From NCBI GenBank assembly GCA_035551355.1, contig DASZNF010000038.1, positions 26,342 to 90,341 of the forward strand: a stretch of DNA of 64,000 bases, written 5' to 3'. The first letter of the stretch is position 1. The number at the start of each line of letters is the position of its first letter. Shown here piece by piece: positions 34,908 to 43,342 of this stretch. Under the pieces are notes generated by a model. That model had not been told where the DNA came from, did not search any database, and was given only the letters and a program-made list of their open reading frames with translations. This DNA comes from DATATV01 sp035551355. Its GTDB lineage: Bacteria > Actinomycetota > Actinomycetes > Mycobacteriales > Pseudonocardiaceae. Made by a program: the position numbers and the translations under genes.

Positions 34908-35552
34908 ATGTGTCGATTGACAACCACCACGGCCCCAACATCATCCGCGCTCGACCGGGCCCGCGAGCTCGTGCCGGTGCTGGCCGAGCACGCCGCACAG
35001 ACCGAATCGGCGCGGCGGATTCATCCGGCCGGTCTCGCGGCCGTGCGGGCCGCGGGATTCTTCGCCCTGCCGCTGCCCCAGGGCTTCGACGGCGCGGCCA
35101 GCGCCGCCTACGTGCTGGCCCCGGTGCTCGGCGCGGCGCTCGGCGCTCGGGACGCCACGGAACGGCTGTTCGCCTCCGGGGACAATCGCTTCGGCAGCGG
35201 CTACGACACCATCGCCCAGTCCCCCGGCGCCCAACACCTGCTGACCGAGGCGACCCGGCTGACCGACGACGCCCTCGCCCGGACGCTCACCTGGTGCGCC
35301 GCGATCGACAACGGCGAGATCACCACGCCGTTGCCGGTTTCCCAGGCGCGCACCGCGTTCGCCGCCGCTGTGAAGGACGCGCTCGCCGCGCTGGAGCGCA
35401 TGCTGGACCTACACGGCACCCGCGGCATGGCCAGCTCCCATCCGGTGCAGCGGCTGTGGCGGGACGCGTCGGTCGGCGCCCGGCATGTGCTGCTCAACCA
35501 GTTCATGATCGAGGAGGAGTACGGAAAGCTGCTGGCCGGCCGGAGTTCCTGA
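34908..35552 (+). CDS. Internally deleted acyl-CoA dehydrogenase-like flavoprotein
   Basis: About 211-214 residues where the family (acyl-CoA dehydrogenase / DszC- or HsaA-type monooxygenase) has 380-400. The N-terminal alpha domain is recognisable (RARELVPVLAEHAAQTESAR, AAGFFALPLPQGF). The C-terminal helical bundle is also recognisable (MLDLHGTRGMASSHPVQRLW, then RDASVGARHVLLNQFM). The central beta domain and FAD/acyl-binding motifs, 150-200 residues, are missing without loss of frame near GAALGARDATERL. It is unlikely to bind flavin normally. Starts possible at ATG 34908 or TTG 34917. Confidence 0.75.
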   Translation: MCRLTTTTAPTSSALDRARELVPVLAEHAAQTESARRIHPAGLAAVRAAGFFALPLPQGFDGAASAAYVLAPVLGAALGARDATERLFASGDNRFGSGYDTIAQSPGAQHLLTEATRLTDDALARTLTWCAAIDNGEITTPLPVSQARTAFAAAVKDALAALERMLDLHGTRGMASSHPVQRLWRDASVGARHVLLNQFMIEEEYGKLLAGRSS

Positions 35553-35596
35553 ACGCACGGACGAATCCCGAGCGGATGTCTGTCCTAATCGGATAG

Positions 35597-35800
35597 TCAC
35601 CGCTCGGTGTTCGTGCGCAGGATCTCGGTCACGGCAACCCGGTCGATCCGGGCGACCCACTCGGCCGCGGAGGGCAGATCCGTGACCAGTTCGATCGCCC
35701 AGCTCTGGAACCCCACACCCCAGGGCCGGTCGGTGCGCTCGGCCAGAATCGCCAGTTCCCGGTCCAGCCAGTCCGGATCACCGCTGCCGCCGCCGAGCAC
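35597..35800 (-). pseudogene. Nitronate monooxygenase remnant with internal deletion
   Basis: A 67-residue open frame whose first half, LGGGSGDPDWLDRELAILAE then RTDRPWGVGFQSWAI, matches the N-terminal region of nitronate monooxygenases/2-nitropropane dioxygenases. Its end, ELVTDLPSAAEWVARI, matches their extreme C-terminus. The intervening ~230 residues of the FMN-binding TIM barrel are absent, yet the frame is kept. The true N-terminus is also missing; the frame begins 18 bases after the stop of the secreted protein gene. Non-functional as an oxygenase. Confidence 0.7.
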
Positions 35801-35818
35801 GCAGAATGCCGTGGCCGC

Positions 35819-36946
35819 TTACTTGAAATCGACGTCGATGAACCGGGCGCGGTTGTTGTTGATGTTCTGGTAGAGGTCGTCCAGAGTGGAGGCGTTGGTG
35901 TTGTAGGACAGCACCAACCGGTTCGGACCGCTGATCTCCGGATGCGCGGCCACGTTGTAGGCGTAGATGTCGCCGCCGGCTCCCGGCGGATTGTAGATCA
36001 TCGTGCGATCGGTGAACGGCCCGACCGGCGAGGTCGCGGTTTCCAGGTATATCTGGGGATCCAGCGTGCTGTCGGTGGTGGCCAACACATAGCGTCCATC
36101 CACTTTGGTCACACTGAACGAGGCGCCCACGTTGTCGGCCACGCGCGCCGAGTCGGCCGGATCGTTCGACCAGCCGCTGCCGGTATAGAACTGCCACGCT
36201 CCGTCGAGCTGACCCACGTGGGCCCGAGCCACGTGCAGGTACTTGTCCAGGTAGCCGCTTTCCACGCCGTAGATGTAAATCCACGGTCCCTCGCGCAGCA
36301 GCTGCACACCCCAGCTCATGGTCGCGCCGCCGTAGGTCGGCACCACTCGCTGCACCCTGAGGTCGGGCAGGGACAACTCGGCGATCTTCATGTCGATCTG
36401 GCCGAAGTCGAACGGGGGCGGGGTGTCGGTCGGGGCGATCTCGGTCTCGAAGATGTAGAGCTTGCCCGCGTCGACGATGCCGTCGGTGTTCCAGTACCAG
36501 TTCGCGTCCGTGCCGCCCGGGGTCGGCGGATTCGGCGTCGACCCGACCAGGGACTGCGGCTGGCTGGTTGTCCCACCGGTCACGGTTACCAGCGGCTGGC
36601 CCTGCGGGGTGCTGAGCACCAGCGAGTTGTGGATGAAAGTGCTGGTCCGGGGCAGGCTTTCGTCCGCGTTGACCGGCCCGAGGAAGGTGTCGTTGTACAG
36701 CCACGCGTCCAGCCCACCGGGCAGCGGCGTGGAGTAGGTGCCATCCGCACCGGCCCAGCCGGCGTGCCCGCTGGCATCGCCGAAGCTCCGCCATTGCTGA
36801 TCCAGCGTGAGATCGGGCCGGACCGACGCCACCACCGGGCCGCCGGCGTTGCCCGACGGTGCCGCCGCGGCAACCGAACCGAGCCCGACCCAAGCGGGAA
36901 CAACCACCACCAGCAACGCCACGACACGTTTGGACAGCCCACGCAT
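35819..36946 (-). CDS. Secreted beta-propeller-like protein (GH43/DUF4185-like fold)
   Basis: Exported protein of 375 residues. The signal peptide is clear: MRGLSKR, hydrophobic VVALLVVVVPAWVGLGS, and cleavage after VAAAA. The mature part has repeated beta-rich segments (AWLYNDTFLGPVNADESLP, GPWIYIYGVESGYLDKYLHV, YLETATSPVGPFTD, RLVLSYNTNASTLDDL) like five-bladed propeller proteins that resemble GH43/DUF4185 glycan-acting proteins. ATG at 36946 is chosen because GAGGGAG precedes it and the signal peptide then starts correctly; longer frames do not help. Catalytic activity is uncertain. Confidence 0.75.
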   Translation of the reverse strand: MRGLSKRVVALLVVVVPAWVGLGSVAAAAPSGNAGGPVVASVRPDLTLDQQWRSFGDASGHAGWAGADGTYSTPLPGGLDAWLYNDTFLGPVNADESLPRTSTFIHNSLVLSTPQGQPLVTVTGGTTSQPQSLVGSTPNPPTPGGTDANWYWNTDGIVDAGKLYIFETEIAPTDTPPPFDFGQIDMKIAELSLPDLRVQRVVPTYGGATMSWGVQLLREGPWIYIYGVESGYLDKYLHVARAHVGQLDGAWQFYTGSGWSNDPADSARVADNVGASFSVTKVDGRYVLATTDSTLDPQIYLETATSPVGPFTDRTMIYNPPGAGGDIYAYNVAAHPEISGPNRLVLSYNTNASTLDDLYQNINNNRARFIDVDFK

Positions 36947-37078
36947 CCGCGCACTCCCTCGGGTGACAACGTTGTCATTCATTCGCATTTCAGCGTATGT
37001 CGGCGCGGTCACCGGGAACAAGAGCGGGAAATCAGTCTGTCTGGTTCCGGCCACGCGGGCAGCACCCGTGACGCTCCG

Positions 37079-37651
37079 CTAGAAGTCGTCGTCCACCAGC
37101 CAGCTGGCCGTCATGTCCTCGTCCGGCGGCTCCGCCGGTCGCCGCACCGGTGCCGGCCGCTGCGGCGCAACGGGGTGGGGCGCAGGCGGAACCTGCGGCC
37201 GGGCGGACGGCGGCGCCGCTCGCGTCGGTGCCGGTGCCGGTGCCGGGTAGTACGGAATCTTCGGCAGGCGCTCGGCCAGGGACGGGACCACACTCGACAC
37301 GTCCGGCACGCTCTCGGTCAACGACCGCAGCAACTCGGCCCGCTTCCGGCGTACCTCGGTCGTGGCCCGCCGGACCAACTCGGCGATCTCCCGGGCCAAC
37401 TGTTCGGGCCGGATCCGGCCGTAGGCGGTCGGCGCGATCCAGAGTTCGGCCAGCATTCCGTCCGCGCCGACGGCCGCCCGCATCAGACCGTCGTTGGACG
37501 TCAACGCAACCCGCACTCCGGCCGCGGCCTGCTGCGCCGCCCGCAGTTGCTCGGCTCGCCGGTCGAATTCGCCGGCCAAGCCGCTCACCTTCGCGCGCAG
37601 TTCGTCGGCTCGGGCGTCCAACCCCGACCGTTCCTCCCCCGAGATGCCCAC
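37079..37651 (-). CDS. YbaB/EbfC-family protein with Pro-rich tail
   Basis: About 190 residues. The YbaB/EbfC-like DNA-binding fold spans residues ~1-110 (DELRAKVSGLAGEFDRRAEQ, then ALTSNDGLMRAAVGADGMLA). It is followed by a Pro/Ala-rich tail (YYPAPAPAPTRAAPP) and an acidic end DEDMTASWLVDDDF. In actinobacteria such YbaB variants often accompany ESX genes, and the tail suggests a secretion- or envelope-linked adaptor rather than a nucleoid protein. The GTG at 37651 is the best candidate, with a weak ribosome site. No ESX gene is directly adjacent. Confidence 0.75.
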   Translation of the reverse strand: MGISGEERSGLDARADELRAKVSGLAGEFDRRAEQLRAAQQAAAGVRVALTSNDGLMRAAVGADGMLAELWIAPTAYGRIRPEQLAREIAELVRRATTEVRRKRAELLRSLTESVPDVSSVVPSLAERLPKIPYYPAPAPAPTRAAPPSARPQVPPAPHPVAPQRPAPVRRPAEPPDEDMTASWLVDDDF

Positions 37652-37879
37652 GAACGTCAGCCTACCGCCGCAGTCCCCGAAAAACCGGTATCCGGCCGCG
37701 CGCCGATATCGTGAGCGGCAGGTTCGAGGAGAGGCGGCCGAGGGGATGGCGGCCGACTTACCGGGGTCCACTCTGCTCGAACGCGAATCGGCCGAGCAGC
37801 AATACTTCCAGGACAACCCGGCGCGGTATACTCGGAGGCCCGTCAGGCAGCGAACCAGACCTCACGCTGGGAGACCGTC

Positions 37880-38101
37880 GTGCCGCCGCCCACCTACGAC
37901 GACTACAATGCCCCTGGGAGTAGCCGAATGGCCATGCGGGTGGAAATGCGGAAGCTGTCGGAGGACGGCCGTGCCGCGCGGTATGGGTTCGGGCCGGAGG
38001 ACGACAAACGGGGCGCGATTTTCCGCGCGGCGGCTGGAAAGCTGGCGAAAATCTGGTCGGAACAGGGCGAAATTCCCGACACCGCCGTTTATCAGGCCTA
38101 G
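37880..38101 (+). CDS. Small uncharacterised protein, possibly frameshifted at its 5' end
   Basis: 73-residue frame starting at a GTG preceded by CTGGGAGA. Content is charged and protein-like (VEMRKLSEDGRAARYGFGPE, AAAGKLAKIWSEQGEIPDTA). The frame stays open upstream of the GTG (SEARQAANQTSRWETVVPPP), while another frame starting at ATG 37746 with an AGGGG before it reads MAADLPGSTLLERESAEQ and would join this one if two bases at the TATAC near 37828 were removed. So this may be the 3' part of a slightly larger decayed gene. Just upstream of the phosphotransferase gene. Confidence 0.45.
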   Translation: MPPPTYDDYNAPGSSRMAMRVEMRKLSEDGRAARYGFGPEDDKRGAIFRAAAGKLAKIWSEQGEIPDTAVYQA

Positions 38102-38111
38102 ATTTCCATTG

Positions 38112-39038
38112 ATGGGCCCGTTGGACGAGCTGCCGGACTGGTTGACGAGGTGGTGTCAGGACCATCTCGGCGACAAGCCGGTCCAGGTGCTGTTCCGGGT
38201 CGACCAGATCTCGATGGTGTTCGGGCTGCGGCTGGCCGACGGTACGGACATCGTGGTGAAGGCACGGGCCGATGAAGGCCGGGCCGGATCGTGTGTCGCG
38301 GCACAGAAACGGTTGGCGGAGCGGGGGTTCCCGTGCGCTTGGCCGCGCACACCGGTGATCGAGGTGGAATCGCTGGCGGTGCATGCCGAAGACCTCCGGC
38401 CCGGTGGCGATGTGCTCGCCGGGGACTCGCCGGATTCGGCCATGCGCTATGCGGAGGTGTTCGCCCGGCTGATGGCCGAACTCGCCGCGGTCACGGTCGC
38501 GCCGCCGGTGCCGAATCCGCGCTGGGTGCGGTGGGATCACGCGGATCCCGGGGTGTGGCCCGCGATCGGGTTTCTCGACGTGCGGGACCAGAGCGTGGTG
38601 CCCGCGTTGGTCGTCGACGTGGCCGAGCGGGTTCGGGTGCGGTTGCTGGCCGCGGACCTTCCGTGCGTGCTGGGCCATGCCGATTTCGAGGCACAGAACC
38701 TGCGGTGGCACGGCGCGGAGCTGTGGGCGGTGCACGACTGGGACAGCCTGGCCTGGCAGCCGGAGGCGGCGCTGGCCGGGGCGGCGAGTGGGGCGTTCAG
38801 TCGCGGTGACGGGCCGCCCACGCTGGCGCCGATCGAGAGCTCCGCGGCGTTCTTGTTGGCATATCAGGACATTCGGGGCCGCGAGTTCACGCCCATGGAA
38901 CTGGAGGTCGCGTGGGCGGCCAGCCTGTGGCCGGCGGCGCACAACGCCCGCTGGGAAGCCCTGCACGGGGACGCCCCGGTGTGCGGCGATGCGCTGCGGG
39001 CTCAGGCAACCGAGCGTCTACGTCGGGCGAATGCGTAG
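38112..39038 (+). CDS. Aminoglycoside phosphotransferase-like kinase (APH family)
   Basis: Protein-kinase-like fold enzyme, 308 residues. The N-lobe Lys is in DGTDIVVKARAD, the catalytic loop is LGHADFEAQNLRW (Asp and Asn of the Brenner-type HxDxxxxN), and the metal motif is HDWDSLAW. The family phosphorylates aminoglycosides, macrolides, choline or sugars; resistance cannot be assumed, because many actinobacterial members act on metabolites. ATG at 38112, or TTG at 38109. No partner gene indicates the substrate. Confidence 0.82.
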   Translation: MGPLDELPDWLTRWCQDHLGDKPVQVLFRVDQISMVFGLRLADGTDIVVKARADEGRAGSCVAAQKRLAERGFPCAWPRTPVIEVESLAVHAEDLRPGGDVLAGDSPDSAMRYAEVFARLMAELAAVTVAPPVPNPRWVRWDHADPGVWPAIGFLDVRDQSVVPALVVDVAERVRVRLLAADLPCVLGHADFEAQNLRWHGAELWAVHDWDSLAWQPEAALAGAASGAFSRGDGPPTLAPIESSAAFLLAYQDIRGREFTPMELEVAWAASLWPAAHNARWEALHGDAPVCGDALRAQATERLRRANA

Positions 39039-39197
39039 TCCGGCAATGAAAGTCCCTTGAGGACATTGGCAGCAGCCAGATCCTGAGTCCGATGGCAGGG
39101 CCCGCCGAGCTGGAACCGGACTTGTCGATCTGGTCCGTTTGGGGTGGTTTGGGCCGAATAGCCCACATCGCACCGGTCCGGCTGCCACTATGGGCCA

Positions 39198-41369
39198 ATG
39201 TTCGATTACTCGCCGATGCCACCCGACCCGGACGCCGACCGCCTCTCCCGCGACCTGCGCACCACATTCGGCGTCCGAGGTCCCCTCATCGGCGGGGCCG
39301 GTCTGCTGCTGCGCAACTGGTGGCTGATCCCGCTGGCCTTCGTGATCAACGCACCGTTCCAGCTCGCCGCCTGGTGGGCGAGCTGTGCGGCCGGACACGT
39401 GTGCGGCAACCCGAACCAGTACACCATTCTCCAGAACCTGGGCCAGAACGTGGTGGACGACAACGCCTCGGCGTCGCTATGGACCTGGCCGGTCCGCGCC
39501 GCCCTCACCTTCCCGCCGCAGCTCATCGTCACCGCGGTCGCCATGACCGCGCTGGCCTTCCAGTGCGCCCGCCTTCCCCGCGACCCGGCGAGCACCCGTC
39601 GGATCGCCGCGTGGACCTGGCCGCGACTGGCCGCGCTCGCCGCCGTGTTCATCGGGGTACCCGCCCTGGCGACCGTGGCGGTGGGGCAGGGCGTGCTGGC
39701 CGCGGTGGAGGGTAGGCAGGCCGGGCTCGGACTGTTGCTGTCCCTGGCGCTCATCGTGGTCGCGCTGGTCGGCTTCGTCGCGACGCTGCTCAATCTGTGC
39801 GCGATCGCCCCGCTGGTCGTCGAGCGCACCACCGCGGTGCGCAGCGTGACCCGCACCCTCAACCTGGCCCTGCGCCGGCTGCTCCCGACGCTGGCCACCA
39901 GCCTCCTGATGATCGTGCTGCCCAGCCTGGTCAGCGGTCTGGTCGACCAGGCCGGCGGCACCGGGGACAGCTCGTGGTGGGTCACCGCGCTGCGCGCCGC
40001 CGGTTCGGCCGCCCTGTCCTATCCGTTGGTGGCGGCCATGTATTTCGTGCGCTATCTCGATCTGCGCCACCGCGAGGGCGCCCAACCCGAGGACCTGGCC
40101 CGCGAACTGCGCGGGCAGCCCGATGCCGCACGCGATCCGTCCGGGGAGCCGTACCATCGCGATGCTGTCGTGGGCGCCCCCGGCGGCGGGAGGAGCGTTG
40201 CGTTGCGCCTGAGTCCGCGAACCACCCGCGAGATTGACTCGCCCATGGCCACGGCCTACGCCCTGCTCGCGCACCGCGCGGGCGAACGCGAGCTGCTGGA
40301 TCTGGCCCAGGCCGCCCCGCAGTACCCGCCCGCGCCCGAGGTGATCGAGCGGATCGCCGAGGCGGCCCGGGAGCCCGGCGGTGCGGCCTACGTGCCCAGC
40401 CCGGGACTGCCCCGGCTGCGCGAGGCGTTCGCCGCCGATCTCAGCCGCGCCTACGCCGGCCGGGTCGACCCGGACGACATGGTGATCACCGCGGGCTGCA
40501 ACCAGGCGTTCTGTCTGGTCGCCCAGGCCATCGCCGAACCCGGCGACGAGATCGTCGAGGCGCTGCCGTACTACTTCAACCACGACATGTGGCTGCGCAT
40601 GAACGGTGTCGTGCCGCGCTACCTGGAGCCTGGGCCCGGCCTGGTGCCCACCCCGACGGCGGCCGAGGCGCTGATCACCCCGCGCACCCGGGCGATCTCG
40701 CTGGTCTCCCCCGGCAATCCCAGCGGCGTCACCATCCCGCCGGACATGCTCACCGGGTTCGCCGCGCTGGCCGCCCGGCACGGCATCGCACTCATCCTCG
40801 ACGAGACCTACCGGACCTTCCGCGGCACCAGCAAACCGGCCCATCCGCTGTTCGCCGACCCGGCTTGGCGGGACACGCTGGTCAGCCTGCACAGCTTCTC
40901 CAAGGACCTGGCCATCCCCGGTTACCGGGTCGGCGCGGTGGTCGCCGGGCCGGAACTCAACCGGGAGATCAAGAAGCTGCTGGACTGCGTGGCGATCTGC
41001 CCGCCCCGGATCGGCCAGGAGGCGGCCTGGGCCGGGCTGACCGCGGCGGCCGACTGGCGGACCGAGCGGGCGGCCGAGCTCGCCGGCCGACGGCAGTGGC
41101 TGGCCACCACGATGGCCGACCGGCCGGGTGGGTTCGAGGTGCTCAGCGTGGGCGGGTTCTTCGCCTGGCTGCGCCACCCGTTCGCGCACCGGCCGACCGA
41201 CGAGGTCGTGCGCGAACTCGTCACCCGTTACGACGCGCTCGCGTTGTCCGGCACCGCGTTCCTGCCCGACGACCGCCAGGTGTTCCGGGTCAGCCTGGGC
41301 AATCTGGACCAGGCCGCGATGACTGATTTCGCCGGGCGACTGTGCTTGCTGGCCAAGGACCTGGCCTGA
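39198..41369 (+). CDS. Polytopic membrane protein fused in frame to a class I/II aminotransferase
   Basis: One uninterrupted 723-residue frame with two unrelated halves. Residues 1-~310 are a polytopic membrane protein with about six hydrophobic segments (LIPLAFVINAPFQLAAWW, LAALAAVFIGVPALATVAVG, LGLLLSLALIVVALVGFVAT, and others). Residues ~336-723 are a fold-type I PLP aminotransferase (ITAGCNQAFCLVAQAI, SPGNPSGVTI, ILDETYRTF, and the Lys motif SLHSFSKDLAIPGYRVG). The junction is a ~40-residue hydrophilic linker. A good internal ribosome site before TTG 40203 suggests that the aminotransferase was, or still is, an independent gene and the membrane gene's stop was lost. Confidence 0.8.
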   Translation: MFDYSPMPPDPDADRLSRDLRTTFGVRGPLIGGAGLLLRNWWLIPLAFVINAPFQLAAWWASCAAGHVCGNPNQYTILQNLGQNVVDDNASASLWTWPVRAALTFPPQLIVTAVAMTALAFQCARLPRDPASTRRIAAWTWPRLAALAAVFIGVPALATVAVGQGVLAAVEGRQAGLGLLLSLALIVVALVGFVATLLNLCAIAPLVVERTTAVRSVTRTLNLALRRLLPTLATSLLMIVLPSLVSGLVDQAGGTGDSSWWVTALRAAGSAALSYPLVAAMYFVRYLDLRHREGAQPEDLARELRGQPDAARDPSGEPYHRDAVVGAPGGGRSVALRLSPRTTREIDSPMATAYALLAHRAGERELLDLAQAAPQYPPAPEVIERIAEAAREPGGAAYVPSPGLPRLREAFAADLSRAYAGRVDPDDMVITAGCNQAFCLVAQAIAEPGDEIVEALPYYFNHDMWLRMNGVVPRYLEPGPGLVPTPTAAEALITPRTRAISLVSPGNPSGVTIPPDMLTGFAALAARHGIALILDETYRTFRGTSKPAHPLFADPAWRDTLVSLHSFSKDLAIPGYRVGAVVAGPELNREIKKLLDCVAICPPRIGQEAAWAGLTAAADWRTERAAELAGRRQWLATTMADRPGGFEVLSVGGFFAWLRHPFAHRPTDEVVRELVTRYDALALSGTAFLPDDRQVFRVSLGNLDQAAMTDFAGRLCLLAKDLA
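40189..40205 (+). promoter_or_regulatory. Internal ribosome binding site and TTG start for the aminotransferase
   Basis: GGGAGGAG followed 7-8 bases later by the in-frame TTG at 40203, which would give a 388-residue aminotransferase beginning LRLSPRTTREIDSP, a natural N-terminus for the family. Strong for this genome and located exactly at the domain junction of the fused frame. Confidence 0.55.
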
Positions 41370-41507
41370 CCCGATCGGAGTCCACAATGGACCTACAACG
41401 GAGCGCCCGCAGGGCTCGGCGTGAACGCCGGAACCCAACCGCGGGCACGCTCGCCAACAGTCCCTACCCGATGGTCCCGTCCTGGTCCGGGTAGGAGGCG
41501 AATCGCG

Positions 41508-41852
41508 ATGCGCTTGGCCGGCCGCGCCATGCGGCTCACCATCTTTCTGGACGCCGACGACACCTGGCACCACAAGCCGCTGTTCCACGAGATCGTGCAC
41601 CGCGCGCACAAGGCCGGGCTGGCCGGTGCGACGGTGCTGCGCGGCATCGAGGGTTTCGGCGCCAGTTCGCTGATCCACACCACCAGAATCCTGTCCCTCG
41701 CCGGAGATCTCCCCGCGGTGATCATCATCGTGGACGCGGAGAAGCACATCCGGGAATTCCTGCCCCAGATCGAGGAACTGATCGACGAGGGAATGATCCT
41801 GCTCGACGAGGTGGAAGTGATCCGCTACGTCGGCCGGGACCACGGCGGCTGA
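41508..41852 (+). CDS. DUF190 family protein
   Basis: 114-residue PII-like DUF190 protein with the family features LTIFLDADDTWHHKPLFHEI, AGLAGATVLRGIEGFGASS and LPAVIIIVDAEKHIREFLPQ. DUF190 proteins often accompany CrcB fluoride channels or act as nucleotide-binding PII relatives; no crcB is next to it here. ATG at 41508 follows AGGAGG; an in-frame ATG at 41529 is possible. Function unknown. Confidence 0.88.
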   Translation: MRLAGRAMRLTIFLDADDTWHHKPLFHEIVHRAHKAGLAGATVLRGIEGFGASSLIHTTRILSLAGDLPAVIIIVDAEKHIREFLPQIEELIDEGMILLDEVEVIRYVGRDHGG

Positions 41853-41867
41853 CCCGGCAGGGCTGAA

Positions 41868-43118
41868 TCAGGGCTTCAGCAAGGAGTTCACCGTCTGCTG
41901 CAGGGCGCCCACCGTGGTCTGCACGACGCTCGGCGGGTTGTTCTGCGGGGCGCACGGCTGGTTGGGCGGAGCGCCTGGCGCGTTCGGCGTGGTGGCCGGT
42001 GGGTTCGGTGTGGCGGCCGGTGGGTTCGGCGTGGTACCCGGCGGATTGGGTGCCGGGCACAGCGGAAGCAGGGCTCCGGTCGCCGTCTGCACGAGCGTCA
42101 CCACCTGGTTGACCGGTGCGGGCAACGACGGCACGGGCGGTTGCGGTCCCGGCTGCTGGGGCGGCGGGGACGACTTCGGCGGCGGCTGGGAACCGTTGCC
42201 GTTGGGCGGGTTCTGGTTCGCCTGCGGGTTGGGCTGCGGGTCGTCGGACTGGCCCGAACTGTTCGGTGGGTTGAACAGGTCGGAATTCAGCGAGCCCGGG
42301 TTGTCCGGCACCGGCAGGCCACCGGACTGGTAGACCTGCATCCATTGCAGGACTTCGCCCACGTAGGCCGCCGAATGGTTGTAGGAGAAGATCGCACTGT
42401 CCAGACCGGCGGGCGTGCTCAGATCCCCACCGGCCGCGCACAGGTACCGGGCGGCGGCCAGGGAAGCGTCGTAGACGTTGTTCGGATCGGATACACCGTC
42501 GCCGTTTCCGTCCGATCCCCAGCGCTGCCAGGTGCTCGGCAGGAACTGCATGGAGCCGACCGCCCGTTCCCACTGTCCATTTTGGCCCCATTCGGTGCCC
42601 ACCGTGTTCGGCACGGCGGCGGCGCCCGCGGTGCCGTTCAGCAGCGGGCCGAGGATCGGGTGCAGGAGTTCGCCATTGGCCGCCACATCGCCGTTGCGGG
42701 CACTGTCCGACTCGACCTTGCCGATGCCGGCCAGCAGAGCCCAGGTCAGCCGGCAGGACGACGACTGGGCCGCCATCGTGGCCGCGGCTTTCTGATAGGC
42801 ATCGAACACCGTCGACGGCACCCCGACATGCGGCGCGCTGGCCAGTACGTTGCTTCCCGAGCTGTCGTTCGTCACGGCGTGCGGAACATTCGACGAGGCC
42901 GTCGTGTGCTGGGTGTTCGATTTGTGCGTTTCCGGCGCGTGATCGCCGTTCGGGTCCCGCTGCCCGAGGGGCGTGGAGGCGGCCGACTGGCTGACCCCGC
43001 TGAGCAGCAGGATACCGGCCACCGCGCTCGCCGGGTAGACGACCAGCCGCTGGCAGACGCCTCGGCGCCTGACGCTTCGGCGCCCCCGATAAGCACCACC
43101 ACGGGGATTGGCACCCAC
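41868..43118 (-). CDS. Secreted lytic murein transglycosylase with Pro-rich C-terminus
   Basis: 416-residue exported peptidoglycan hydrolase. An Arg-rich start leads to a hydrophobic signal segment (YPASAVAGILLLSGVSQSAA). The catalytic domain (residues ~95-265) is SLT/MltB-like, with the catalytic Glu in AGIGKVESDSARNG, then RAVGSMQFLPSTWQRWG and an EF-hand-like calcium loop GSDGNGDGVSDPNNVY. The last 150 residues are low-complexity Pro/Asn/Gln with repeats of PNPPATTPN type, probably spanning the wall. GTG at 43118 follows GAGAGGAG. Confidence 0.88.
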   Translation of the reverse strand: MGANPRGGAYRGRRSVRRRGVCQRLVVYPASAVAGILLLSGVSQSAASTPLGQRDPNGDHAPETHKSNTQHTTASSNVPHAVTNDSSGSNVLASAPHVGVPSTVFDAYQKAAATMAAQSSSCRLTWALLAGIGKVESDSARNGDVAANGELLHPILGPLLNGTAGAAAVPNTVGTEWGQNGQWERAVGSMQFLPSTWQRWGSDGNGDGVSDPNNVYDASLAAARYLCAAGGDLSTPAGLDSAIFSYNHSAAYVGEVLQWMQVYQSGGLPVPDNPGSLNSDLFNPPNSSGQSDDPQPNPQANQNPPNGNGSQPPPKSSPPPQQPGPQPPVPSLPAPVNQVVTLVQTATGALLPLCPAPNPPGTTPNPPAATPNPPATTPNAPGAPPNQPCAPQNNPPSVVQTTVGALQQTVNSLLKP

Positions 43119-43342
43119 AATCGATACTCCTCTCCGAGGCTCGCCCTGGATTGACCGGTTCCGGCCACGCAGTGTGCACTCCGCCAGATGGCGTAGTCAA
43201 TGGCGTTGCCGATCTTCATCGGTCGTTCTCACTTGCCGGTACGGCGGCCGAACGGTGGATGACGTGGTCAGCCGTTGGCGCGTACCGGACAAATCCGGTT
43301 GGCCGTCTTGACCGATCTCGTCGGCGGGCCAAGGTGGGAATC

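Noticed and set aside
41370..41507. Possible fluoride riboswitch before the DUF190 gene, with a CCTACCC/GGGTAGG pairing and a GATGG element
   Set aside because: The conserved crcB-motif order and the GATGACTCCT-like element are missing, and no fluoride channel gene follows. Only a weak hairpin remains.
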